From the NCBI GenBank assembly GCA_017535315.1, contig JAFXUD010000039.1:1-64000 (forward strand): a DNA stretch of 64,000 nucleotides, given 5' to 3'. Numbering within the stretch: the first letter of the stretch is position 1; every line of letters begins with the position of its first letter. Below are positions 1 to 7,285 of this stretch, in pieces. The notes beneath the pieces are model-generated. The model made no database searches. It saw only the letters and a list, made by a program, of their open reading frames with translations, and was not told the DNA's origin. The translations under genes and the position numbers were made by a program. Origin of the DNA: Victivallales bacterium (GTDB lineage: Bacteria > Verrucomicrobiota > Lentisphaeria > Oligosphaerales > Oligosphaeraceae).

Positions 1-290
1 GAGCGACGGGAGGGACTTGAGCGACGAGGAGGGCGCGGGGGGGCAGGCTGGCCTTGAAGGGACGGGAGGTACAGGAGCGACGCAAGTGGCACATTTCCCA
101 AGGCAAGCTTCTCTCGTGCCCTCCTCGTCGCTCAGGTCCCTCCCGTCGCTCCCGTCCCTTGGAAATCTGCTTTCTTCCCGCGCCCCTTGCGTCGCTCAAG
201 TCCCTCCTGTCCCTCATGTCCCTTCAAGGCAAGCCTTCCCGCGCCCCTTGCGTCGCTCCTGTCTCTCCCGTCGCTCAAGTCCCTTGAAAA
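1..290. repeat. Arrays of 9-bp repeats in both orientations
   Basis: This gene-free stretch is built from 9-bp units of the form GTCSCTCNN, and their complements, often ending an array with GTCCCTT. From about 1 to 90 the units read as GNGCGAC/GNGGGAC; from about 115 to 280 they read as the complement, in three runs of about four units. The two orientations can pair into a long imperfect stem. The same units recur at 58685-58953. The open frames across this stretch change identity in every frame and have no start signals, so I regard the stretch as non-coding. Confidence 0.75.
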
Positions 291-311
291 GTTTTTTTTC
301 TCTATTATATT
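284..311 (+). promoter_or_regulatory. Vegetative promoter for the DUF4159 gene
   Basis: TTGAAA at 284-289, a 16-bp spacer and TATATT at 306-311 give a good sigma-70-type promoter about 50 bp before the start codon at 362. The -35 box overlaps the last 9-bp repeat unit, so the repeat array abuts the promoter. Confidence 0.5.
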
Positions 312-361
312 AGGAAAAAGCAATACTCTGAAATTAACAATACTAAATAAAGGCAAGCAAC

Positions 362-1900
362 ATGAGCAAGATCATCCAATTAGGTATCCTATCGTACCTG
401 GCGTGGGCTATGGCAGTACAGGCAGCAGATCCTCTGCTGAACGACCTGGGGCTGGACAGTGCTGCGGCCAAAGCAGAAAAGGAGTTTTCATGTTCACCTG
501 CACCGCCCAGCAAGGCGCCTGCTCAACATTCCTCGGCAGAAGGGTTGCCTCCACTCCCCTTGCCAGTCGTTCCTCTACGCCGTACAGAGAAGAAGAATCC
601 TCCCCGTCCCCCTGTGCTCATCGCAAAACTAGCCACACAACGGGAATCGGATTGGGCAACCAATCCAGCAGACATGAAAAACCTGCTGAAATGGATGGGC
701 AAAACGCTAGATGTCCACTTTTCCGACATGAATCTTCCAGAAGCACAGATACCTTCCGATCCTAAAAGCATTCCCGTTCTCTACCGCACGGGACACGATG
801 CCTTTACGTTTTCACCTCAGGTCCGCGAAAAACTGGCCAATTATCTTCTGCATGGCGGGACCTTAATCATGGAAGCCTGCTGTGGTAGAAGCGCGTTTGC
901 TGAATCAGCCATTCGCGAGGCACGGACACTGATACCAGAGCGTCCACCCTACCGCCTCGCCCCCGACCATCCACTCTTCCACTCCTATTTTGACATCAAG
1001 GAGATCAAATACCGTCCCCAGGCGCTCAAGGCTGGAGCAAAACAGGGGGATCCAGCAGTCATTGGCATAGACATCGGCTGCCGCACGGCTGTTTTCATCT
1101 TCCGCTGGGATGTCAGTTGCGGTTGGGATGAGCAGCCTGACACGGACAAACACCACTGCATGGGGTATGAGATTCCAACCGCGCAGACGCTGGGTGCCAA
1201 TCTGATGGCGTACATCACCTCGGAACGTTCAGCGGCCTTGCCGTTAAGCCAGGCCATGAGTTTTGTGGATGCCTCGCAAGGCAAGGCAGGAAAGTTCATG
1301 ATTGCACAGGCCAAATACAACGGCCAGTGGAAATGCAGGGACGCTGGACTCTCCATGCTGCTCAATACCTTCCATGAACAAACCAAAACCCCAGTGACAT
1401 TTGCAAGGGACGAAGTTTCCATCGCCTCCAGCAAACTCTTTGATCTTCCCATGATATATATTACTGGTCACACTGCTTTCCAATTCACGGATGCAGAACG
1501 CGCAAATCTTGCAAAATACCTCCGTCAGGGCGGCGTTGTATTTGCAGAAAGCTGCTGCGGACGTACAGAGTTCACCAGAGCATTTCGAACGGAGATTGAA
1601 AAGGTACTAGGAGGAGCTAAACTGGAAAGGCTGCCCGCAAACCATTTGATTTTCGCTCATCCGAACCGCATACAATCCGTCCAGCCAACCCCTGCCCTGG
1701 CGGAGCGGATGAAATCGACGGGGCGTGTCGGTCCCGAGCTTTATGGTGCAAACATCCATGGCCATCTTGCCGTCATCTTCTCGCCTGTTGGCTTGGCGTG
1801 TGGCTGGGAGCTGGCTACCTGCCCCTACTGCGGCGGTATCCACTCTAAGGATGCGTTGGCCCTTGGCATCAACATCCTCAACTACGCCATGCTGCAATAA
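362..1900 (+). CDS. Secreted protein with two DUF4159 domains
   Basis: This is a 512-residue protein with a signal peptide (residues 1-21, cleavage after AVQAAD-like sequence) and a proline-rich linker to about residue 75. Two copies of the same module follow, at about 80-290 and 305-510. Each copy has a Y(I/R)TGH(T/D)AF motif, a (L/V)(R/H)GG(T/V)-(L/F)-x-E(A/S)CCGR motif and a later W-E/D segment, which match the DUF4159 family found in Lentisphaerota and Planctomycetes. DUF4159 proteins have a class-I glutamine-amidotransferase-like fold and no established function. The start is supported by AAAGG 9 bp upstream. It lies 6 bp from the next gene and precedes an ExbB/ExbD set, so an envelope role is plausible but unproven. 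Confidence 0.8.
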   Translation: MSKIIQLGILSYLAWAMAVQAADPLLNDLGLDSAAAKAEKEFSCSPAPPSKAPAQHSSAEGLPPLPLPVVPLRRTEKKNPPRPPVLIAKLATQRESDWATNPADMKNLLKWMGKTLDVHFSDMNLPEAQIPSDPKSIPVLYRTGHDAFTFSPQVREKLANYLLHGGTLIMEACCGRSAFAESAIREARTLIPERPPYRLAPDHPLFHSYFDIKEIKYRPQALKAGAKQGDPAVIGIDIGCRTAVFIFRWDVSCGWDEQPDTDKHHCMGYEIPTAQTLGANLMAYITSERSAALPLSQAMSFVDASQGKAGKFMIAQAKYNGQWKCRDAGLSMLLNTFHEQTKTPVTFARDEVSIASSKLFDLPMIYITGHTAFQFTDAERANLAKYLRQGGVVFAESCCGRTEFTRAFRTEIEKVLGGAKLERLPANHLIFAHPNRIQSVQPTPALAERMKSTGRVGPELYGANIHGHLAVIFSPVGLACGWELATCPYCGGIHSKDALALGINILNYAMLQ

Positions 1901-1906
1901 CCCGTC

Positions 1907-2332
1907 ATGCCCTCTCGCAAAACCGCAACTGAATACCAACCGCCAGTTCCCAAATGTTGGGTCTATGAAACGGAATCAGGCTGGTTGATTTACGCAGGTA
2001 AAACCGACGAGGACAACGATCTGCTTTCCCTGCATTTTGCTCATCCAGCAGAACATTGGTTCCATATTAACGGAATGCCTGGAAGCCACGTCATATTGCG
2101 TGCCCCTGATGAAACCTCCAAGCATGAGATGGACAAGGTGCTGCTTGAACGAGCAGCAGGTGTTGCAGCCTGGCACAGCAAGGCACGTGACGGCGGCTGG
2201 TGCACTGTCAGTACCTGCCTTGCGCAACATGTCAGGAAGCCCCGCGGCGCAAAACCAGGGGAAGTGGAAATAACCTCCTCCAGGTTGTTGAAAGTCAAGC
2301 CAAGTATCGACGGTCTTACTTTGAGGAAATAG
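1907..2332 (+). CDS. Stand-alone NFACT-R domain protein
   Basis: The 141-residue protein consists almost entirely of the NFACT-R (DUF814) RNA-binding fold. It contains a G(K/R)-x-D-x-x-N-D-like stretch (AGKTDEDNDLL), HPAEHWFHINGMPGSHV, and the later KPRGAKPGEV motif, all diagnostic of the C-terminal half of RqcH/NEMF-family proteins. The N-terminal NFACT-N, HhH and coiled-coil parts are absent. In full-length RqcH this domain contacts tRNA or the 50S subunit during ribosome rescue; for the stand-alone form the role is unknown. It follows the DUF4159 gene by 6 bp and is probably co-transcribed with it. Confidence 0.8.
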   Translation: MPSRKTATEYQPPVPKCWVYETESGWLIYAGKTDEDNDLLSLHFAHPAEHWFHINGMPGSHVILRAPDETSKHEMDKVLLERAAGVAAWHSKARDGGWCTVSTCLAQHVRKPRGAKPGEVEITSSRLLKVKPSIDGLTLRK

Positions 2333-2537
2333 CTTTTCCTGAAAGCAATTTTATACACCGATGAGTTAATTTCAAAACAAGCACAGACTTTTCGCTCGCT
2401 TCGAAAATAACTCTGACATCAATAATGCCCCAACGCAAGGCAAATCCCAATAGCTGTGCTAAATTATATTATATATAGTCAGGCACATATATAAATAATC
2501 ACAACATAATCGGCAAAAAGCCCACAACCAAGGTCCC

Positions 2538-3233
2538 ATGTATTTTCTTCATCAACTCATAAATGCAGGCAAACCCATTAGCATCATTCTGCTAGTTTGC
2601 CTTGCCATTGCCACATTTCTGTTTTTCTACCGTTTCTTCTACCTGCACAGCATTACGCTGGACAGCGAAAGCTTTCTCATCGGGATACGCAACAACTTGA
2701 AAAGCAACAAGCTGGTCGAGGCTCTGGCCATCTGCCGCGATACGCAGACACCCGTAGCCTCTGTATGCGAATCCATCCTCTCCAGGTGGTCCAAGGATGA
2801 GATGGCCCTCCACTGTGCAGCCGAGGAAGCGGCACTCATCGAGATACCCAGGATTCAACGTTTCAGGCGAATCATTGCCGCCATTGGGCAGTTGGCACCA
2901 CTGTTGGGCTTTCTGGGGACAATCATCGCCTTCATGCAGCTGTTCGCCGACATGAAAAGCGGAAGCCTGACCATCAGCGTGGCACAAATGGAACCGCACA
3001 TCCGCCAAGCCCTCATGCTGACAGCCATGGGAATCACAGTCAGCATGATAGTCCACCTCTTCAACGTGATTCTGGAGGAACGTTGCCATTCCCTCGTCAA
3101 CGACATGGAGAAGACGGCGATTGAGCTCATCAATTTTCTGATAGAACCCAAAGAACTTGCAGACAAGATGAATGCACAGGTTCTTTCAGAAGCGCAAGCG
3201 CACCAGGACGATTCAGCCGACGAAAAGGAGTAG
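2538..3233 (+). CDS. exbB: ExbB/TolQ/MotA-family proton channel
   Basis: This 231-residue inner-membrane protein has the ExbB/TolQ layout. One TM helix lies at about 12-34, followed by a long cytoplasmic helical stretch and a TM pair at about 112-132 and 155-178. The family signature AAIGQLAPLLGFLGTIIAFM sits in the second helix, and a Thr/Gly-rich third helix (LTAMGITVSMIVHLFN) follows. Such proteins form the pentameric stator that couples proton flow to a TonB- or TolA-like partner. ExbD and a TonB-like protein follow immediately. Whether it is ExbB or TolQ cannot be settled from sequence alone. Confidence 0.9.
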   Translation: MYFLHQLINAGKPISIILLVCLAIATFLFFYRFFYLHSITLDSESFLIGIRNNLKSNKLVEALAICRDTQTPVASVCESILSRWSKDEMALHCAAEEAALIEIPRIQRFRRIIAAIGQLAPLLGFLGTIIAFMQLFADMKSGSLTISVAQMEPHIRQALMLTAMGITVSMIVHLFNVILEERCHSLVNDMEKTAIELINFLIEPKELADKMNAQVLSEAQAHQDDSADEKE

Positions 3234-3239
3234 AGCGCT

Positions 3240-3770
3240 ATGATGAACTGGGAAAAACATCTGAAGCCCATGCCTCCCCCTTCCCATGGCATCATTCTCA
3301 TAAACATCTTCTTCATTCTGCTGGTCGTGTTTATGATGAGCAGCAACTTCGTCTTCCTACCAGGCATTGAGACGGGCGCCTCGCTTCCAGAGTTGGAAGG
3401 AGCGCAGATAGTCCAGGCAAACAAGTTGATTGTCACCTTGTCAGAGAATAAAAACTACAAAAAAGGCGCCTTTGATTTAGAAGGCGAAAAATATCTCTAT
3501 TCCTTCAATGGGCAAACAGCGACCAATCGTGGAAGCCTTGAAAACAGCATTCTCAAGGAACTAGCGAACTCCACGCAATCCTCCAGAAACCGCAATCGCG
3601 GCAGAGAGTACACAAAGCCCATGATTGTGCTCAATGCAGACAAGAACATCCCCCTGCAGGAGCTTGTCAATTTCTACGCATTTGCACGTAAAAACAACGC
3701 CAATGTCTTTCTTGTGACTGATTACCAGCGGCCTGACGACAACAGGCTGGAACGACCGCAGGAACCATAA
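3240..3770 (+). CDS. exbD: ExbD/TolR-family transport protein
   Basis: A short cytoplasmic N terminus precedes one TM helix (about residues 18-38) and a periplasmic domain ending in a typical ExbD/TolR segment (IVLNADKNIPLQELVNFYAFA followed by a V-x-L-V-T-D strand). The usual helix aspartate of ExbD is not in the expected place: the helix reads ILINIFFILLVVFMMSSNFV, so the proton relay may use other residues. Length is 176 residues, slightly longer than canonical ExbD. AAGGAG lies 9 bp before the first ATG; a second ATG follows directly. Confidence 0.85.
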   Translation: MMNWEKHLKPMPPPSHGIILINIFFILLVVFMMSSNFVFLPGIETGASLPELEGAQIVQANKLIVTLSENKNYKKGAFDLEGEKYLYSFNGQTATNRGSLENSILKELANSTQSSRNRNRGREYTKPMIVLNADKNIPLQELVNFYAFARKNNANVFLVTDYQRPDDNRLERPQEP

Positions 3771-4595
3771 ATGACAGACAGGAAAGACAAATCGACACAA
3801 AGTAGGCGACAAAGGCCTCCTCAAAGGCCATTACGACTCTATTCTTTTCTTGGGGCCGCCACTGTGACCGCATTGCTCTTTGCTTCCGCCTTTTTCCTAC
3901 CAGTAAAAGAGAAAGAGGAGGGAGATGCCAGCAACGAATACCAAAGCACCCTGCTCCCCATTACTGCTTTGGCACGCCCTCAGTCATTGCCCGATGGCGA
4001 CGAAGCTCTGGAAAATATCTACGCCTGGGTGGATTTGAAAAGCAGCACATCCACGAACACATCGGATTCCCCCCTCCTTTTTTCCAGCTACAGTGGGAGC
4101 TTGCAACCCTATCACTATACCCAATTAGGGCAACATGAAGTGAAGGAGACCTCTTTCTTTGATGACAAAATGGTTGGAATGCTTGTTGAAGACACCCTTG
4201 AGGCACGCCGCAAATCCATGCCCATTCCATGGGAGACGCAGATTGTCCTGACAGAGCCAGAAGCCATCCCGTTCACCCCACCCAAGGGAATCTTCTGGTT
4301 GAATGCCGATGGGCTGGTTGTGTCAAATCCACCATCAATCGACACAAAGGAGGCCATGGAAGCGTTAGGCAGCCAGGAAAGTATCCTGCCGACGAAGCTG
4401 GAATACAGCCCCATCCCAGGCATGAAACAATTGCGTATCGTGATACGGCAGTCGTGCGGAGTTGCCAAACTTGACGAACTGGCAGTCCGTGCGCTTCGCA
4501 CACATCTGAACACCTTTGATCGAAACCGGCAATTTCAACGCAACCGCCTACCTATCTCCCAGGGGTTGCTCACCATCCTCTGGTATATGAGGTGA
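3771..4595 (+). CDS. TonB-like periplasmic energy transducer, divergent
   Basis: The start ATG follows the exbD stop codon with no gap. The 274-residue protein has a basic cytoplasmic N terminus of about 24 residues, one TM helix at about 25-44, and a periplasmic region. Its last 70 residues resemble the TonB C-terminal fold (IVIRQSCGVAKLDELAVRAL, compare the family pattern SGxxxLDxAAxxAL). The proline-rich linker of classical TonB is missing. Position after ExbB and ExbD supports the role. Function as a TonB analogue is inferred from weak similarity and context. Confidence 0.55.
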   Translation: MTDRKDKSTQSRRQRPPQRPLRLYSFLGAATVTALLFASAFFLPVKEKEEGDASNEYQSTLLPITALARPQSLPDGDEALENIYAWVDLKSSTSTNTSDSPLLFSSYSGSLQPYHYTQLGQHEVKETSFFDDKMVGMLVEDTLEARRKSMPIPWETQIVLTEPEAIPFTPPKGIFWLNADGLVVSNPPSIDTKEAMEALGSQESILPTKLEYSPIPGMKQLRIVIRQSCGVAKLDELAVRALRTHLNTFDRNRQFQRNRLPISQGLLTILWYMR

Positions 4596-4600
4596 TTTCA

Positions 4601-4849
4601 ATGCTAGCAATACTTTACATACACCAAGCCATGCTGGTCTTCCCGCTTGTGGTACTGGCAATCCTGACTTTCATTCTTTTCAATGACATCATTCAGCATC
4701 GCAACCGCAACTTGCGGATAAGCAGGCTCATCATTTGCAAATGCAAATCCTGCAACTTGGTCTTTGTGGCAAGCCGCTTCTCCCGTGCCAGACGAATCCA
4801 TTGTCCAAGATGCAACCACGAAAATCCAGTTGAGCAACGGAAATACTGA
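4601..4849 (+). CDS. Small membrane protein with cytoplasmic zinc ribbon
   Basis: This is an 82-residue protein with one N-terminal TM helix (about 10-30), then a basic segment and a four-cysteine zinc ribbon, CKCKSC near residue 46 and CPRC near residue 69. I chose ATG 4601 because GAGGTG lies 6 bp upstream; a GTG at 4592, overlapping the previous stop, is the alternative. It sits inside the ExbBD-TonB-RsmD run and is probably translationally coupled. The function is unknown. Confidence 0.65.
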   Translation: MLAILYIHQAMLVFPLVVLAILTFILFNDIIQHRNRNLRISRLIICKCKSCNLVFVASRFSRARRIHCPRCNHENPVEQRKY

Positions 4850-4851
4850 CC

Positions 4852-5466
4852 ATGAGAATCATCAGCGGACTGGCCAGGGGCATACGGCTCAACGCCCCAT
4901 TGGACAAAAACATACGGCCAACGGAAGACAGGGTCAAGGAGAGTGTCTTTGGGACGCTAGGCGACTTGTCTGGCAAAACTGTCGTTGATCTGTTTGCAGG
5001 TTCAGGCGCACTTGGTCTGGAAGCCTTGAGCCGCGGTGCATCCATGGTCTATTTCGTTGAAAGAGAGCGCAAGCATGTCAAACTCATTGAAGAGAACCTG
5101 GCACTCGTCCTGAAGGCGATGAACACATCGTCATCCAATGCAACTATCATCTGCGGAGATGCAAAATCCACACCGCTTCTTCTTCCTCAGCTTTCAGGCA
5201 AGGTGGATGTCGTTCTGGCAGACCCGCCTTACACGGAAACAGCGGAAACCTACGGGGCAAATGCGTTGATTGCCGACGAGGCATTTGCGGCATGGGCTGG
5301 CAGTCAATGCATCCTCTCGCTGGAGCACGCCTCCACTACCATTCTCCGCTGGTACCCCCTTTCACCTTGGGAACTTCTGCGTGAAAAGGCGTTTGGCATT
5401 CGCGCTGTCTCCTTTGCACGCCCAGGGAGAGACGAAGATGAGGAAAACAACCGAGCCGAGAAGTGA
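4852..5466 (+). CDS. rsmD: 16S rRNA (guanine966-N2)-methyltransferase RsmD
   Basis: RsmD methylates N2 of G966 in 16S rRNA using SAM. The 204-residue protein carries the family N terminus MRIISGLARG with RPTEDRVKESVF near residue 22. The SAM-binding motif is VVDLFAGSGALGLEALSRGA (about 44-63) and the N-methyltransferase catalytic motif is DPPYTE (about 124). It starts 2 bp after the zinc-ribbon gene, placing a translation gene at the end of an envelope operon. Confidence 0.93.
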   Translation: MRIISGLARGIRLNAPLDKNIRPTEDRVKESVFGTLGDLSGKTVVDLFAGSGALGLEALSRGASMVYFVERERKHVKLIEENLALVLKAMNTSSSNATIICGDAKSTPLLLPQLSGKVDVVLADPPYTETAETYGANALIADEAFAAWAGSQCILSLEHASTTILRWYPLSPWELLREKAFGIRAVSFARPGRDEDEENNRAEK

Positions 5467-5570
5467 CGCGCACGCTTCGCGAACCAGTTGGGAACAAAAA
5501 TGCAAAAACGCTGTCAAATAGACAATCGCACTCATAAATAATCACAATAAAACACAAGGAATCCAAACCA

Positions 5571-6536
5571 ATGATCAAAGCCGACTCTCTAGTGAAGATG
5601 TTCGGGCCGAAACTTGCGGTGGACGGCGTGTCCTTCGAGGTCAAGGCTGGAGAAGTGCTGGGGTTTCTGGGGCCAAATGGCGCAGGGAAATCCACCACGA
5701 TGCGTATGATAACAGGCTATCTTCCGATGACCTCGGGGACGATAACCATCGATGGCGCGGACATCGTGAACAATCCGATAGCCGCCAAGTCGCGTATAGG
5801 CTACTTGCCTGAAAATGCCCCTTCCTACCCTGAAAGCACTGTTGAAGGTTTCCTATCCTTCATCGCGGAAGCAAAGGGTCTGGCAGGGCAGGCAAAACAC
5901 GACGCCATTGAGCACGCCATCGGGCTTTGCCAACTGGAAAAGGTACGTCACCAGACCATTGACACCCTCTCCAAAGGCTACAAGCACCGCACCTGCTTTG
6001 CCCAGGCCATCATCAACGATCCGCCTATCCTGGTTCTGGATGAACCGACAGATGGTCTCGACCCCAACCAGAAGCACGAAATGCGCAATCTGATTCGCGA
6101 AATGGGCAAGACCAAGGCCATCATCGTCTCAACCCATATTCTGGAAGAGGTTGAAGCGATCTGCACGCGCGTCGTCATCATCGACAAAGGCAAGGTCGTC
6201 TTCAACGGCACACCTGCTGAGTTGCGCGGACGTTCCCCCGAGGCTGGTACCGTGACCATTGCCACATCAAAAGTCGAATACCAGGAGTTTGAAGCAGCCG
6301 CCAAAGTACTTCCAAACGTTGCAAAAATTCTAGACAAAGGCAAAGACGGCAACCGAAATCTCTTTGCCGTAGTTCCACGCAAGGCAACAGAAACCTGCCT
6401 TGCAGGAGATGTCAAGGCCATGATGGACGCGAAAGGCTGGAGCTTTGTCGAACTCCACACGGAGACAGGCAAACTGGATGAAGTTTTCCGCAGCATAACA
6501 AGCAATGAGACTGGCGAAAAGAAGGCGGAGGAATAA
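5571..6536 (+). CDS. ABC-2-type exporter ATPase, GldA-like
   Basis: The 321-residue ATP-binding subunit has Walker A GPNGAGKST (about 36-44) and a degenerate signature motif LSKGYKHR (the usual LSGGQ position). Walker B reads PILVLDEPTDGLDPNQ, followed by the H-loop in STHILEEVE. The C-terminal 100 residues are the usual extension of ABC-2 exporters. Gene order ATPase, permease, GldG-like and DUF4340 matches the GldA-GldF-GldG-type exporter used by gliding Bacteroidetes and widely present elsewhere without gliding. Substrate unknown. Confidence 0.9.
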   Translation: MIKADSLVKMFGPKLAVDGVSFEVKAGEVLGFLGPNGAGKSTTMRMITGYLPMTSGTITIDGADIVNNPIAAKSRIGYLPENAPSYPESTVEGFLSFIAEAKGLAGQAKHDAIEHAIGLCQLEKVRHQTIDTLSKGYKHRTCFAQAIINDPPILVLDEPTDGLDPNQKHEMRNLIREMGKTKAIIVSTHILEEVEAICTRVVIIDKGKVVFNGTPAELRGRSPEAGTVTIATSKVEYQEFEAAAKVLPNVAKILDKGKDGNRNLFAVVPRKATETCLAGDVKAMMDAKGWSFVELHTETGKLDEVFRSITSNETGEKKAEE

Positions 6537-6541
6537 CATCA

Positions 6542-7273
6542 ATGAAAAACATCTGGATAATAGCAAAACGCGAACTTTCGGGGTACTTCAACTCTCCAAT
6601 CGCTTACGTGTTCATCGTCATCTTCCTGCTTCTCATGGGGTTCTTCACCTTCATGATGGGCGGTTTCTTCCGCTCCAACGAGGCCAGCCTTGGAGCATTC
6701 TTCGTGTGGCATCCATGGCTCTACATGCTGCTGGTTCCTGCCATCGGGATGCGCCTCTGGGCTGAAGAGCGCAAACAGGGAACACTGGAACTGCTCTTCA
6801 CCATGCCCATCACGGTAAATCAAGCCGTCATCGGCAAGTTCCTTGCAGGATGGCTCTTCCTAGGACTTGCGTTGCTCTTGACCTGTCCCATGCCTTTCAC
6901 CCTTTATTACCTCGGCTCGCCTGACGGCGGCCCGATGGTGACAGGCTACGTAGGCAGCTTCCTCATGGCGGGGGCCTATCTTTCCGTCGCCAGCATGACC
7001 TCCTCCTTTACGCGGAACCAAGTCATCAGCTTCATCACCTCGCTGGTCATCTGTCTGTTGCTGGTGCTTTCTGGCTATCCGCCCGTAACCAACCTGCTTC
7101 TCAAATGGGGAGCTGCCAACTCCCTTGTGGAGCTTGCCTCCGCCTTCAGCGTGATGTTCCACTTCGAAAGCCTGCAACGAGGCGTGATTGACTTCCGCGA
7201 CCTTCTTTACTTCGCGTCCCTCATCGTCTTCTGCCTCTTCACCACCAACCTGGTACTCAAGAATCAGCGATAA
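6542..7273 (+). CDS. ABC-2-type exporter permease, GldF-like
   Basis: This 243-residue integral membrane protein has six predicted TM helices and the ABC-2 permease features of the GldF group. These are an N-terminal IAKRELSGYFNSPIAYVF segment and the RLWAEERKQGTLELLFTMPI coupling-helix motif (about 77-96). It begins 5 bp after the ATPase gene. It is the expected membrane partner of the ATPase and the GldG-like protein. Confidence 0.9.
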   Translation: MKNIWIIAKRELSGYFNSPIAYVFIVIFLLLMGFFTFMMGGFFRSNEASLGAFFVWHPWLYMLLVPAIGMRLWAEERKQGTLELLFTMPITVNQAVIGKFLAGWLFLGLALLLTCPMPFTLYYLGSPDGGPMVTGYVGSFLMAGAYLSVASMTSSFTRNQVISFITSLVICLLLVLSGYPPVTNLLLKWGAANSLVELASAFSVMFHFESLQRGVIDFRDLLYFASLIVFCLFTTNLVLKNQR

Positions 7274-7285
7274 GGAGGAAGAAAC

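Noticed and set aside
17-313. Open frames across the first 300 bases
   Set aside because: They translate 9-bp repeats in several frames with equal ease and have no start signals.
2363-2382. A degenerate family C end (GAGTTAATTTCAAAACAAGC)
   Set aside because: Similarity is limited and no partner end is nearby; it could be chance in AT-rich sequence.
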